NCBI GenBank assembly: GCA_019009955.1
Contig: CM032230.1
Coordinates: 29,611,001 to 29,675,000, forward strand
Direction: 5' to 3'
Origin: Riptortus pedestris
Lineage: Eukaryota; Arthropoda; Insecta; Hemiptera; Alydidae
DNA: 64,000 bases
Part shown: in pieces, positions 44,176 to 56,284 of the stretch
How positions within the stretch are numbered: position 1 is the stretch's first letter
Layout: every line of letters starts with the position of its first letter
Position numbers and translations under genes: made by a program
Notes under the pieces: model-generated
What the model was told of the DNA's origin: nothing
The model's database searches: none
What the model saw: only the letters and a program-made list of their open reading frames with translations

Positions 44176-44654
44176 ATTCAGCAAACACAAAATGACACTA
44201 GATGAGAATAGAATATAAAATCAAAATTATAATACTATGTAATATTTAAAAACAAAAATAAATCAAGCTACTGCCCTATAAGGCTCTTTTTAGGATTCTA
44301 TTCACATCGATTTCTTGTTTTTTCTTGTTATTTTTATTCATTCATCGACACTTCTTCTGGTATGACTAACTTACATCCTTTTAACTCGTTAAATTACGAT
44401 TTTATTTTATATATAATAATTGTTTTAGGCGTTTGCGTTTTAATTTTATATAATATCAGCTTTTGGTATTCAAATTTATAAATTTTCCTAGAAATTTAGT
44501 GTAAAATAGTGATTTTTTTTCTGTTGTCCAGTGCCTGTGTTTTCTTAAGTAGTGACTGTCCCTCCTTTTTATTTATATTTTTTTATACATTTTTAATATG
44601 AATTCCACTTGTGTTTTAACTTCGATTTTCTATTGAATTCTAATCTAGTATTCA

Positions 44655-44823
44655 AACCTAGAGTGGCGAGTTCGATTCTCGCCTAGGCAAAGGAAATTAT
44701 TTAGTTACGAAATTCATTAAATAACATCCTAAAATCCCAACATGGCTAGAAAAGGGTGGTAACCTCTCCCAATTAGCCTGAGTTGCAAAAAGTGGACGTT
44801 AATAAATAATAATAATAATAATC
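44655..44823 (+). repeat. tRNA-derived SINE, 5'-truncated copy
   Basis: It begins at the B box (gcgagttcgattctcgcc), then carries the whole body to 'gcctgagttgcaaaaagtgg' and a (TAA)n tail of about 15 nt. Confidence 0.8.
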
Positions 44824-45829
44824 TAGTATTATTTTGTGTTTGTTGAATTTTGATTGTTTCAAATATTGTTATACTTGGTTCGAGTTTTTATTATTAATTT
44901 TTTTTATTTGTGTCAAAGGGCATTGAAGATGGAGCTGATGCTCCGAAAATGTACTCTCTACCAACCAACCAGAGTATTGGCTACAACTCTGGGCCAAAAC
45001 TTGGAATTGCGTGTTTTTATATTGGAAAATTTTAATATATATTAGAACTGTTAAGGAATGTAACCGGTTACGAAACGTCGAGTTTCGTTGTGGAAACTTG
45101 GTACACAAATGTTCCAAGGATTGTTCTAACTAATTAGTAGAACGGAAAAAGTTGCTTGTCTTTAAATTATTGGAGTTATTTTAAATTGGTTCCAATTTCT
45201 TGTTTGAATTAATTAAAGAACAATATCTATGCATTACTTGCTGTGTTATGATAACCCAGGAATCCTTTGTAGCAGCAAAGCCATTTTGGAGGATTTCCAA
45301 ACCACAGGACCAGAAGAGTCTAAGAGATTAGGCTCCTGGAAATTCGGGTACGTTGGAGGAGCGTTGAAGGATTTTTTTTCAACACAAAAGCTGTACGCAG
45401 TTAATAAAATAAAATATTGGCAAAGTAATAATTGCAAAAAGTCTCCAAATGGCGGGCCCATGTTCAATTATTTCAAAATATTAATAATCAAAATTCAACG
45501 AGCCAGATGAAAAAAAGCTCAGCATCTTGTCTTAACCATATTGTTATGGGGTCACATACATAGGACAAAAATACAAATTTCATTAAAAATGCAATAATCT
45601 AATTCATTAAAAAGAGCGAATTTGAAGACAGATACTAATAAATTAAGAAAAAAAAATGAATTGAACCATTTTCATTTACAACATACTTACAATTTTATAG
45701 CTGAGCAGTTTTTAAAACCCTACTTCTAATTGAGATGAAGATAATTGGGGATTGCAGTGAAAATATCTCTCTTCAGACGTTCATATATCAGGCATTTAAG
45801 GTTTTAAAAATTATAGGTTTTAATGCACA

Positions 45830-45837
45830 TACATGCG

Positions 45838-45873
<36 letters not shown>
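45830..45873. repeat. (GC)n(AC)n alternating purine-pyrimidine tract
   Basis: GCGCGC runs directly into (AC)n, over 40 nt without a phase break. It could adopt Z-DNA. Confidence 0.9.
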
Positions 45874-45874
<1 letters not shown>

Positions 45875-46831
45875 TACAAAAATATTTAATTATTTCTGAA
45901 AAGTAAACAACTAGGGCTTTCCAATATTTTATATTTATATTGTAAAAACATTCTGGAAGATGGATTAGGGGCTCAGTAAAAGGACCAGCAAAGTACATTT
46001 AGAAGATACGTTTCCTTGATCTCACGAAAAGAAGCAAGTTATGATTGAATGAGATTTTCAATTTCCAAATGACAAAGTTATTGATTGATATCACTCTAGC
46101 ATGGATGTGTGCTCGGAATCCAAAAATAAATACTTCACATGAAATATTAGACACAGTTTTATTTTTTTATTTTTTATTTCAGCAATTTTCAAAAATGTCA
46201 CCTATTAATATTACATTAACAATATTAAAATTCTTTTGAGAGTTCCCTAGTAAGCAGTAAAATCTCAGGGCAGGAAATTTATGAATTTGGGCAACATTTG
46301 AAAAGTAATTTCAAGTGGTAAATTATGTAATATCCCGTAAATTAGTAAACCAATTTACCGAAATTGTATAAGTGATATTTAAGGTATAATAGTTCTTATT
46401 GTTTGCCATGTCCTTGGCATTAATTGCTGTAACATTGGTCTGCCATTACTTTTTCTTTATAATAAAATTTTTTCAGGATAATTACAATTATTCCGTGCCT
46501 TAATTACAGCTACCAACCCCAAAATATGCACCGTAAAGCTAAAAGGAGTATCTGGGCCTGATTAGGTTATTCAAACTAATCATCAGTATTTTGGTTATTG
46601 CAGATCTATGTTTGATGTTCGCGTTAAAATAGAAGGGGGTTAAATATCAGAGTTTCATGATACTGACGCCCCAGTGTCTTGGGAACACGACAATGATATA
46701 TTTGTACCCTCTTGTATTCGGCCATTTTAAGGCGATACCTCAAAGACCCTTTCGGTCTATTTCCCTAATGCCAGTTCATATCGGTGTATTATTTCCTATT
46801 CGAAGTACTACTCCCACACATTAAGATGTCA
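45874..46831. other. Unassigned sequence
   Basis: The only structure seen is a short hairpin GACC-CTTTC-GGTC near 46745. No gene was recognised. Confidence 0.4.
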
Positions 46832-47207
46832 GTTTTAGCAGAGGTGGTGGTTTAGAGGGGGATTTTGAAAATTCTTAATATCTCCGTTATTTTGCACCAA
46901 ATCTAAACACTGTTTAGAACCAATCTTATTGCAAATGTAATGTTCTATAAATTTTATTATGTACGTTTTTTTTTCATTATCTTTAATATTAACAGAGGTA
47001 TTTGCATTTTTTAGTTTTGGCCTTCAGTAAACCCCACTCCAACTCATGCCATATTAACAACAAGCTATTATATTATGAAGCACTTTATTTGATTCCTTAA
47101 TACCAAATATTATTGTCATTGAACTTTTATTTTTTGAGATAAATGCAAATACGTGATGCACGTGGGAAATCTGCTTAGTTAACGCAGCCCCTGCGTGGCG
47201 GACTTTT
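46832..47207 (-). repeat. GTCACGC-family element, 5' half (subfamily B)
   Basis: The minus strand has a near-intact 5' end (one hairpin change), AGCAGATTTCCCACGTG, and the B segment 'catcacgtatttgcatttat', 'ttcaatgacaata', 'ggcatgagttggagtgg'. The 'aagattggttctaaac' block and G-run follow. No 3' half. Confidence 0.7.
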
Positions 47208-48469
47208 GTTATTGGCAGTGTGATGATGTTATTTTATTTGGAGTGACTTAACGATATCAGATACTTCTGAGAATACCAATCCAAGAGAAAGCATTGTATC
47301 TTTGTCAATTATGTGTCTAATGAAAGTGGCTCTTCGTTCATCAGATCCCTACTTATCAGCTGTAAGAAACGTGTAAAGTAGGATTAATTGATACATATTT
47401 TTCATCTAATTTTAATTAAAGAGAAGATACTGCTAACGCTGTGATTCTGAGTCTGGGAATGTTTTTAAATTTTGTCTTGTTTTATGGCCTAAACAATTTC
47501 TTACGGTGGGAAAAATGTGATTTTTCGAGCCTTCATGTGCTCGTGGCATTGTGGTGGTGAAGTATTGGTACCGTACTAGTCTGTAATATGCGGGCATCCG
47601 AATCAAATGCCGATCAGTTCAATCGTTTCTAATTTTGTAATGTAAAAATAGAACATCATTTGGTTACAACCTCGAAATAGTGAGTGGACACATTATAAAT
47701 GACAAAGGCCTAACCTTCTTAGCTTCGCCTATTTTAAGTTATTGAAATGTGCAAATCTTGCTAGTAATTTAACCCAAAATAAGATAATGGATAAATAACT
47801 ATCGTTGTCACTTCTTATTTCCCTAGAGATGATGTAATGAGATCATTACAAATATACGTCATTAGCCAGAATAACTCAAGATACACGGCAGAGATGAAGA
47901 ACTGTGCACTTTCAGCCCCATTAAACACAGTTGCCAACCTAGGCATATAAATGAGGCCTACGTTCTTTCTTAGTCGGGTCTACTAAAATCGCATTAAATC
48001 CACCTGGCTACAACCCAAAACATTAACACATACACAAAGCCGGTCATTATTGTTTTTGATCTTCTTTACTAATGCCCGCTTTACCAAAATCAGGATTGTC
48101 CTCAGGTTAGTAACACTTTATAAAAAAGACCTATTCACTTGACGAATCGACGACGAAAGGTAAACCCAAAGAAGAAAATCATCAAATGATAATTGAAAAC
48201 GTTTTTATTGTTCTGCTAGCTACGCGTTTTCATAACGCTTTATCAGGAGAAAATAGAACACTAATAGGTAACTAGTACAACCACTGCAAGATGAACTTCT
48301 AAAATAGCTAAGCCAGTCAGAGAATGGTTTAAAAAGTTTGGAGGGTCCAGTCAGCTGATCTAGATCGATACGTTACGAAATAAAAATATAGATCATCAAT
48401 AATGAATTGTTTTCCAAAAACTGAAGGGTAAAATTATAATTGAGCAATACTCCAGAGTTTTTTATAAAT
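47208..48469. other. Unassigned sequence
   Basis: Nothing was recognised except a minus-strand CTGATAAAG...GAAAACGCG motif near 48215-48245. Confidence 0.4.
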
Positions 48470-48616
48470 AGAAATTATTTAGTGACGAACTCATTAAATA
48501 AAAACCTTGTCTCACCTGACTAGAAAAGGGCAGTAACCTGTAGATAACCCATCCCAATTAGCCACAGTAGGAAAATGTGAACGTTAATATATAATAATAG
48601 TAATACTAATAAATAA
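48470..48616 (+). repeat. tRNA-derived SINE, body and tail
   Basis: It has 'agaaattatttagtgacgaa', 'ctagaaaagggcagtaacct', 'gtagataacccatcccaatt' and a TAATA-rich tail. The head is missing. Confidence 0.7.
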
Positions 48617-48960
48617 AAAATATGCAATTGACATGTTTAATTTTTTCTTATAGATCACAATTTTTCCAATTTTTTATAATGTGTATATTGTCTTTTATTT
48701 CCCCTCTTGCTAATATTTCTTTCTTTTAAAAAAAAAACAGAGACTAAGCATGTGAATTATAAATATTTTAATTTATTAGAAACTTTGAAGTGATAGTTGA
48801 TCAATTTTAATTTTATCATTTAGTATTTACACTACATTTCTACAGGAATAATCGATATTTTGATTTCGTGACGTATCGATCTAAGTCTGCTGACTTAATC
48901 GCTATACTTTGTAATCCACTCTCTGGCAGGAAGAACTAGTGGAAGATCCTAAGTAACTTA
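48617..48960 (+). repeat. Segment duplicated at 53.7-55.0 kb
   Basis: 48617-48775 (with the SINE at 48470) is repeated inverted at about 53705-53945. 48774-48960 is repeated in direct orientation at 53946-54026 and 54888-54990, where it is interrupted by a GTCACGC element. See findings. Confidence 0.65.
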
Positions 48961-50840
48961 GGACTTGTTGCTGAAGTTATCTCTTAGTGTTCTATTTTAG
49001 TCTTCTCCCTATTAGGCTGCACGTGGTCGTAAAACTAGTAGAGCAATAATTTAGCGGTTAGTTGGTGGTAACTTACTAAATAAGTCCATTTTGCCCAACT
49101 GAAAATCGTAACCACGATTTAACATTATGAAAGAGTATTAAGAACAGCGCCTTAAAACATATATCTAACCTCAAGCTCATGCCTGTAATTTTTAAAGTAA
49201 GTACATAAAGTCAACATGTATTGGTAAAAAAACAGCTAAAGATTTAAGACTGTAGGTGTGTGACTACGGGTTTCCTTCCGTTGAATCCCGATCTAATGAT
49301 ATTTTCTTCTTTTGAATTAATATTGGATACAAGCTTTAATTTCCATGCAGCGGAAAAAACCATAGATATAGAAAAATGTAGGAAAGAAAAATATCTTTCT
49401 GCATATTTCAAAGTAATGGTGAAAAACATTTATAATAGTGAGGTGGTATGGCAAGATATCATGTCATATTTTATTCCTGTCACTCATCATTTTTAGGGAA
49501 TTTCACTCTAGGATATACTCGTATGCTAACTGAAGGTTGTATGGAAAACGCTTTATCCCTTGTTAATTTGTTTATATATTTATACTCGCCCGCACGGATG
49601 AGTTCATATTTGAATATTTGTTTTTATGGCTTCAAAACAAATATTTTTCTGTTATTATTTAATTCTTTCCCCCAAGGTGTTTCGAGGTATAGCTCTTTAT
49701 CAAGGGGTTCCTTTTTTCATCTATAATCACAATTTATTATTTTGTTTACAAAATACTAAATTGTTGAAAAGTATACTTTCTTTTAAGGCCAAGAAAAGGT
49801 TTAAAAAAATGATGTTTTGGAAATGGAAATATATTTCAAGTGTCAAAATGGTTAAGTTTTGGCCGTTTATTTATTCATTCATCTTTAAACTAAACATAAT
49901 ATAACAACTACAAACCTTGTAATGGCTATACGAGTTAAAAGTAGATGGAGACGAAGTGTACCAATAAGGTGGAGCTGTTAAAATTGTATTTAATCTAGGC
50001 AATAGAAGTATGGCAAAGAAGAAAACGTTTATTCATTGCCGCATTTTTGTACAACGCATTAAATTTAGTAATTGCTTAAATATTCCATCAGTGTAACAAA
50101 AATATAGTTTAGTGGGCAAAGAGGCCTCCACACAATATATCATCACGAGTTCGTAACTTCATGAAGCCTACTCAGAGAATATCATAAAACACTCCTACAA
50201 CATTGGAGAGAAGTTATTATTAGCAACAAGCTCCATAATTCCCAAAGTTTCAGACTCCCTTGTGAAATTGAAAAAAATATATATTATCTTTATTTTATTT
50301 TGGTATATTGAAACACTAAATTAAAGAATAACATCATTTATAAATGGTTTTATTGAGGCCTCCTGACACGCTCCTCGTTCAGGCGAAGGTCTTAATCTTG
50401 TTTAAAGTTCTTCTTGTTGTTATATATTGTTGCTAAACCAAATGTTGACTTACCACGGATAAGCTGATTATCGGTTGAGCAAATTTTAATCATCTGCTCT
50501 CAACAAACATCTCATCAATTGGCATCGCTGGTTGGAACCTCCCCTTTATAGGACTATACGGTATAACCCAATTTTTCTCAACAGGCTCGTGTGCCTGAGC
50601 TAATTTTATTTTTGCTTTAAATTCCTATGGCCTCATCAAAACATTATGCGTTCGTTGAATTTATTCTATGCCAACATCTTCAATGACTAAGATATTTTGG
50701 TAACACTTCAAGATTAACCTGTACCGATGAGCTCCAGGCATGTCATGGTCGTAAAAGGTACCATGCGGAAGAAAAATCTGGCAATAGAAGTCGATACTTG
50801 CACGATTATAATGCCCTAAGTTCAGCCTACATAAAGACGT
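48961..50840. other. Unassigned sequence
   Basis: Small frames at 49260-49904 have AT-driven composition and no recognised domains. A minus-strand CGAAAC motif lies near 49679. A weak SINE-like trace lies at 49000-49110. Confidence 0.35.
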
Positions 50841-52952
50841 TTAACCCATTAGTGCCCACGAGCAGCTTTAGCTGCATCAGTTTTTGAAAATCCACCAGTA
50901 GTGTTGATGTTGTTATTTTTCTAAGTAATTTGGCTTAAAGTGAAGGGGGAACATTCCTTGAGACAATAGGGGTGAGAGGTGGGGTACCTGTTACAAAGAA
51001 AAGGAGCTGTGGCTACCTGTTTCACCCTTTTCCCATCTTAGGTTAGTCCTCACTAAATCCTCCTGCTGGAAAGAGGTAAGTTGTACTTGTAATCATTATT
51101 ATTTTGAAATTTGGATTATATATATTTTGTCTATAATATTGGTAGTTAATATGCTTAAAATATGAAGAAGAAAAAAAAAAAAAAACTACCCCAAATTTGA
51201 TGTTGAATTTTGCATGCGTCTAAAGCTGCTCGTGGGCACATAGTGTACTAATTATTTTCATATTTCTTTTTCAGACTAGAAAATTGTTTAGCAATTGCTG
51301 CTCAATAATATTTAATTATTAGTATACTATTGTTATCAGGTTATCATACTCTTCCAAAAAGACGTTTATTTTGGAGTACAGATGAAGATTGCAGTGTCCC
51401 ATTTGTTAGTAATGCTATGAGACGTAATAGGTTTGACGATATTCTGAGATATCTCCATTGTGCTGATAATTCTAAAATAGTTCCAGGAACTGACAAGCTA
51501 TTCAAAATTAGACCTTTATTTGAATATTTGAACAAAAATTATGGGCGGCATTGCAAACAATTTATAAGGGGCAAGCCCATACGTTTTGGTTATAAGCTAT
51601 GGTGCCTTGCTGACTCAAATGGGTATTTGCACCATGCAGAACCATATGCGGGAGCTCATACTCATTTAGCCAATTCCGGACTAGGACAAGGAGGGGACGT
51701 CGTTTTGGGGTTAGTAGATAAATGTCAACTCTCACCTGGTACACAATTATTTTTTGATAATTTATTTACATCTGACAAGTTGCTGAATGAACTTACCGAA
51801 AAAGAAGTAGGTGCCACGGGAACACTAAGGGAGAATCAATCGGGTTTCCACTAATTACTGCCTTACTGACAAAAAAGCTTTCAAAAAACAGCGTAGGGGG
51901 ACTGTTCAAATTGCCACTAACAAGGATTTACTAATTATAAGATTAAATGATAGTGCAGTTGTCACGGTAATGACTAATACCATTCAAGGAGAAAATAAAA
52001 CAGCAACAAGGTACTCATCCGAACAAAAAAAAATTAGTATTCCTTTTCCTCTCGCATTATATGAATACAACCAGCATATGGGGGGAGTTGATCTAAATGA
52101 TCAGTTTGTATCAACGTATCGGACTACAATAAGAACTAAGACATGGTGGTGGCCATTTTTTGGCTGGGCAGTTGATGTAAGCTGTGTGCAAGGCTGGCTA
52201 TTGCAGCGAAGGCTAGGTCGCAATAGTCCGTACTTAGATTTTCGACGAGAGGTCGTAATATATTTGTTGAAATATTTTGGGACACCCAGAACTGGGCGAG
52301 GTTTTAAAAAATCGTATACAGCTCTTGACAGTATTCGAAAAGATAAGACAGATCATTTGATTATAAAAGGTATTTCCAAAAATAAACTATGTGTTCGGTG
52401 CAAGAGAAGAACCATATACCTCTGCAGAAAATGCAGCGTTTCGCTTCACCCTGAGTGTTTTGCCCCTTATCATGAGTAGAAGAATGGGCAAAAAATGTAT
52501 ATATGCAATTTGTTTTATTTTACCTCCTTCGGTTATTTGTTATATTATTATTTTTTATGTGATTTATAATTTACTTATACATATTTCATTGTTTTATTAT
52601 TAGATAAAGTATTGTTTTATTATTAGATAGAGTATTTGTGTAACCTTAGTTTTGTTCCAAAAACATCTGAAAATTATTACATTTTATTATTTGAGTTTCT
52701 TATACAATAAAAGTGTTTTAAAAATTATATTGTTTTAATGAAAATCCTAAAATGCTTTTTAATGAGGCAATAAATGCGGGTAGTTCCAATCGAGTGCACC
52801 AAGTTCCCACGAGCATCTTTAGCTGCAGCCTGATATTCAGCTCTTCCTTTACCATAAATTTTTTAAATTATTTTCCCCACTGTCTATAAAGTAAAACAAT
52901 AGTAAAAAATAATAAAAAAATAAAATCTATGGATTGGGCACTAATGGGTTAA
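50841..52952 (+). mobile_element. piggyBac-like element with intact ends
   Basis: The target duplication TTAA lies at 50841-50844 and 52949-52952. The 13-bp inverted termini CCCATTAGTGCCC are perfect at 50845-50857 and 52936-52948. The element body is 2,104 nt. A 20-nt subterminal block at 50852-50871 is repeated exactly but inverted at 51220-51239, and again nearly unchanged in direct orientation at 52803-52827. The block contains the hairpin GCAGCT-TT-AGCTGC. TTAA targeting and CCC termini define the piggyBac superfamily. The intact ends and TTAA duplication indicate a comparatively recent insertion, although the transposase is broken. Confidence 0.93.
51276..52480 (+). pseudogene. piggyBac-like transposase, frameshifted
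   Basis: The coding frame is traceable from about 51276. An in-frame stop at 51306-51308 precedes ILLLSGYHTLPKRRLFW. It continues to LADSNGYLHHAEPYAG (first catalytic Asp), GTQLFFDNLFTS (second Asp) and GTLRENQS, where one frame ends near 51850. The next frame continues without loss (CLTDKKAFKK) through YNQHMGGVDLNDQF (third Asp). It finishes with a Cys-rich zinc-binding tail CVRCKRRTIYLCRKC, then CF..YH, as in PGBD2/PGBD3-type proteins. All three DDD residues are retained. A +1 frameshift and one stop disable it. A GTAAG donor at 51076 and a TTTTTCAG acceptor ending at 51274 suggest an intron in the 5' part. I could not read the N-terminal acidic domain. Confidence 0.9.
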
Positions 52953-53059
52953 TGTGAACTGCTAACCGACAGTAAGCAAATAACGTTATGTTTTTAAATA
53001 TTTAAGAAATAATAGACTATTTTATAAAATAAAAAACGTATAAATTAATGTATGTAAAA

Positions 53060-53600
<541 letters not shown>

Positions 53601-53704
53601 CATGAGTGTGAGTGTGGGGAGGGAGGGGAGCTTAAATTGTTATAATTTTACTAATATTTCAGATTTAGTTTTGTAACGAAATGAGAGTTTCTAATAAATT
53701 AAAA

Positions 53705-53945
53705 TATATATAACTCACATGCTTAATCTCTGTTTTTAAAAGATGGGAAAAAGGTTATCTATAAGAAAAAAATATTAAACATGTTAATTATATATTGTTT
53801 TATTTATTATTATTATATATTAGCGCCCACGTTTTGCTACTGTGGCAAATTTGGATGGGTTATCTACTGGTTACTAATTTTTTCAAGCAGAAAGTGTTTT
53901 TTCAATAAGTTTGTCTAAATAATTGTTGACTAAATAATTTTTATT
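53705..53945 (-). repeat. SINE body and flank, inverted copy of 48.5-48.8 kb
   Basis: 53800-53945 is the minus-strand SINE body. 53705-53800 matches the downstream flank of the SINE copy at 48470-48775 in reverse complement, with about 65 nt deleted. Confidence 0.65.
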
Positions 53946-54026
53946 TATTAGAAACTCAGAAGCACTGTTCAATTATAAATTTACCCTTTAGTATTTGGAA
54001 CACAACACAAAATTGGTGAAAATCAG

Positions 54027-54153
54027 TTTTAGCAGATTTCCCTTAAGGGAAATCAGCTATTGAGGTTGTACTCATGACGGAATTTTTGACATTTTTCATC
54101 AAATGTCCATCGATCCTACCTAGTGGATGACGAAAATGAAGTCTGTTCAAAAC

Positions 54154-54194
<41 letters not shown>

Positions 54195-54884
54195 TTGTCT
54201 GTTATCGCTCTAGCGGTCGCAATTTTTGTTTGATCGGTACCAAACTCGATATTTAATAGTTTTATGTAAAAAGAAAGATCAAGTTCGTTAACGGCTGAAA
54301 TCGGACTAGAGGGAGGGGGGGGGTTTAGAGGAGAGGATTTTCGAAAATTCGAAATATCTCCGTTACTATACGTCGGATCGAAAAATTGTACAAAATCAAT
54401 CTTATTGCAAATTAAATTTACTATAAATATTGTTAAAGACATTTATTCTCTATCTTGAATATTAACCGAGATATTTGCATTTTTATGAAGTCTGTGGTCG
54501 GGTATAGTTCGGATTAGGTCGGCCATTTCCGTCAGTACTCGGCTCAGGTAGAAGCTTCTTCTAACACTTACCTGTCGTTTCTAATCTTACCTTACCTTCT
54601 TTACTTTGTGAGATTTATGCAAATACGTTCTGTTCATCCGCTCCCCCCCCCCTTCTTTAGTTCTTAAAAAACTACTAAAATTTGAGTTATTGAAATACAA
54701 ATTATTCTTACAATTCAGAAGCCGTTTCAGTTGGAAATTTATTTTAAATAACTGAAAGATTTCTCATTACCGTTTGTATTTAATCACGGTGGTATTGTGT
54801 TACCAGTATGCAGATCTCTCTATTGTAAAACTTCACATGGGAAATCTGCTTAGTTTACGCAGCCCCTGCGTGACGGACTTTTTT
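54027..54884 (-). repeat. GTCACGC-family element, complete A-long copy
   Basis: The minus-strand 5' end near 54880 has a perfect hairpin and AGCAGATTTCCC. The A-long segment, 'aatatctcggttaatattca' and C-run follow. The internal hairpin has its second arm as AGCGAT, and (TA)n lies at 54157-54191. The 3' block and a terminal palindrome identical to the consensus end at 54027. It interrupts a segment that is uninterrupted at 48.84-48.87 kb. Confidence 0.85.
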
Positions 54885-54997
54885 TATAACATGACGTATC
54901 GGTCTAAATCAGCTGACTATTATATCCGTTCATTATAAAATATGAATCGCCATTGTAGCAGGATCTCAAGTAAATAAAATAATACATGAAGAGGTCG

Positions 54998-54999
<2 letters not shown>

Positions 55000-55071
<72 letters not shown>

Positions 55072-55625
55072 TCTGTTATTGCTATAGCGGCCGTATTTGT
55101 TTGGTACCAAACTCTAAACGTTTTATTTAAACTAAAGACCGTCTTAGTTAACGGAGGAAATCTTGTGAGGGGGGGGGGGCTTTACGGGGGATTTTAAAAA
55201 TTCAAAATATCTTCGTTATTATAAGGCTTATTGAAAAATTATACGGAACTAATCTTATTGAAAATTTAATCCTATATAAATGTTGTAATGCACATGTTGT
55301 AATACATGTTTTCTCTATTTTCAATACTAACCGAGGTATTGACGTTTCTTAGTTTTCTGCCTATTGTTCATACCCACTTTTAGCCATCACTCATTTAAAA
55401 ATGATAGATTATATCATGAAACGCCTTATGTGAGTTAAATGCAAATAGTAAGTGTGATGAGATTTTAAATTAAAATTTTATAGACCGCCCACTTCCACTC
55501 ATGGGATTATTTTTTTTTTTTTTTGAAAATAGAGAATATGTGGTCAGTATCCCAGATGAGTATTGTGTTATTCCTAGTGGAAAATCTGCATAGTTTACTC
55601 AGTCCCAGGGCGACGGACGTTTCAT
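55000..55625 (-). repeat. GTCACGC-family element, 5' two-thirds with TA/GA array
   Basis: The minus strand has a mutated 5' tip (acgtccgtcgccctgggact). A C/B-like interior, C-run, and a degraded internal hairpin (ggccgctatagcaataac) follow. The microsatellite (55003-55065) has both (TA)n and (GA)n. The 3' block is missing. Confidence 0.6.
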
Positions 55626-56149
55626 TTTCATTCTGTGTGCGATTAATTTCAATACTAGAAACGTTTCCAATTTCTGTAGAACTTCAGAGGTAAAAATCAA
55701 AATTATTATATTGGGAAAACATTACTATTAGTGGAACTCCGACTTTTTATTTTCTCTCGCAGATAATTTGAATGAAATTCAACTTTGATTAAATGTAAAT
55801 CAAAAGCGAGGGAGAAACGGTTCGGTTTCAAGAAGGGTTGGTAATGAAAGGTCAGAATTAGGGTTGATTCAGAGGAAGGGGTCCCGTTACCAAGGCAACC
55901 TAATTCACTGCATAATCGCTGTACAAATAGATCAGCCTGTAGTCCTGCTGGAAGTGGTAATCTTGGGAATTGGTCTGCTCTCCAGATCTGAGTCACCACG
56001 TGTTATCAAGGTTATCATATGATAAGGTCTTCATACTGTCTCAGGCACAAGCCGTCCAATTTATCTTCCTCTATTACATTTCTTATCAGCAAACTCTTTT
56101 TTTTAGGTACAGCTTCGTGTTGACCACATGATAGGATATTGAATAGGAT
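55626..56149. other. Unassigned sequence, GC-richer centre
   Basis: A 97-codon minus-strand frame at 55706-55999 (starting MVTQIWRADQF) is the most gene-like unknown in this part. It has no recognised domain, signal peptide or membrane segment. Confidence 0.25.
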
Positions 56150-56232
56150 TGGCGGACATTTGTAGATATATTTCGAATGTCGTGTCTTGAATACAACCTT
56201 AATTGCTGATTTTCTTAAGTGAAACCTGATAC
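56150..56232 (+). repeat. GTCACGC-family element, 3' tip
   Basis: A diverged 'taggattggcggacattt', 'gtcttgaatacaacctta' and an eroded palindrome ending just before the large minisatellite. Confidence 0.5.
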
Positions 56233-56284
56233 ATTTTCTTATATAATATTTTCTTACATCTTGGCCTGTATTTTTAAAATCCTA

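Noticed and set aside
45229..45510. 93-codon plus-strand frame near the Penelope-like region
   Set aside because: Composition is plausible, but no motif could be matched and an opposite-strand frame of similar length overlaps it.
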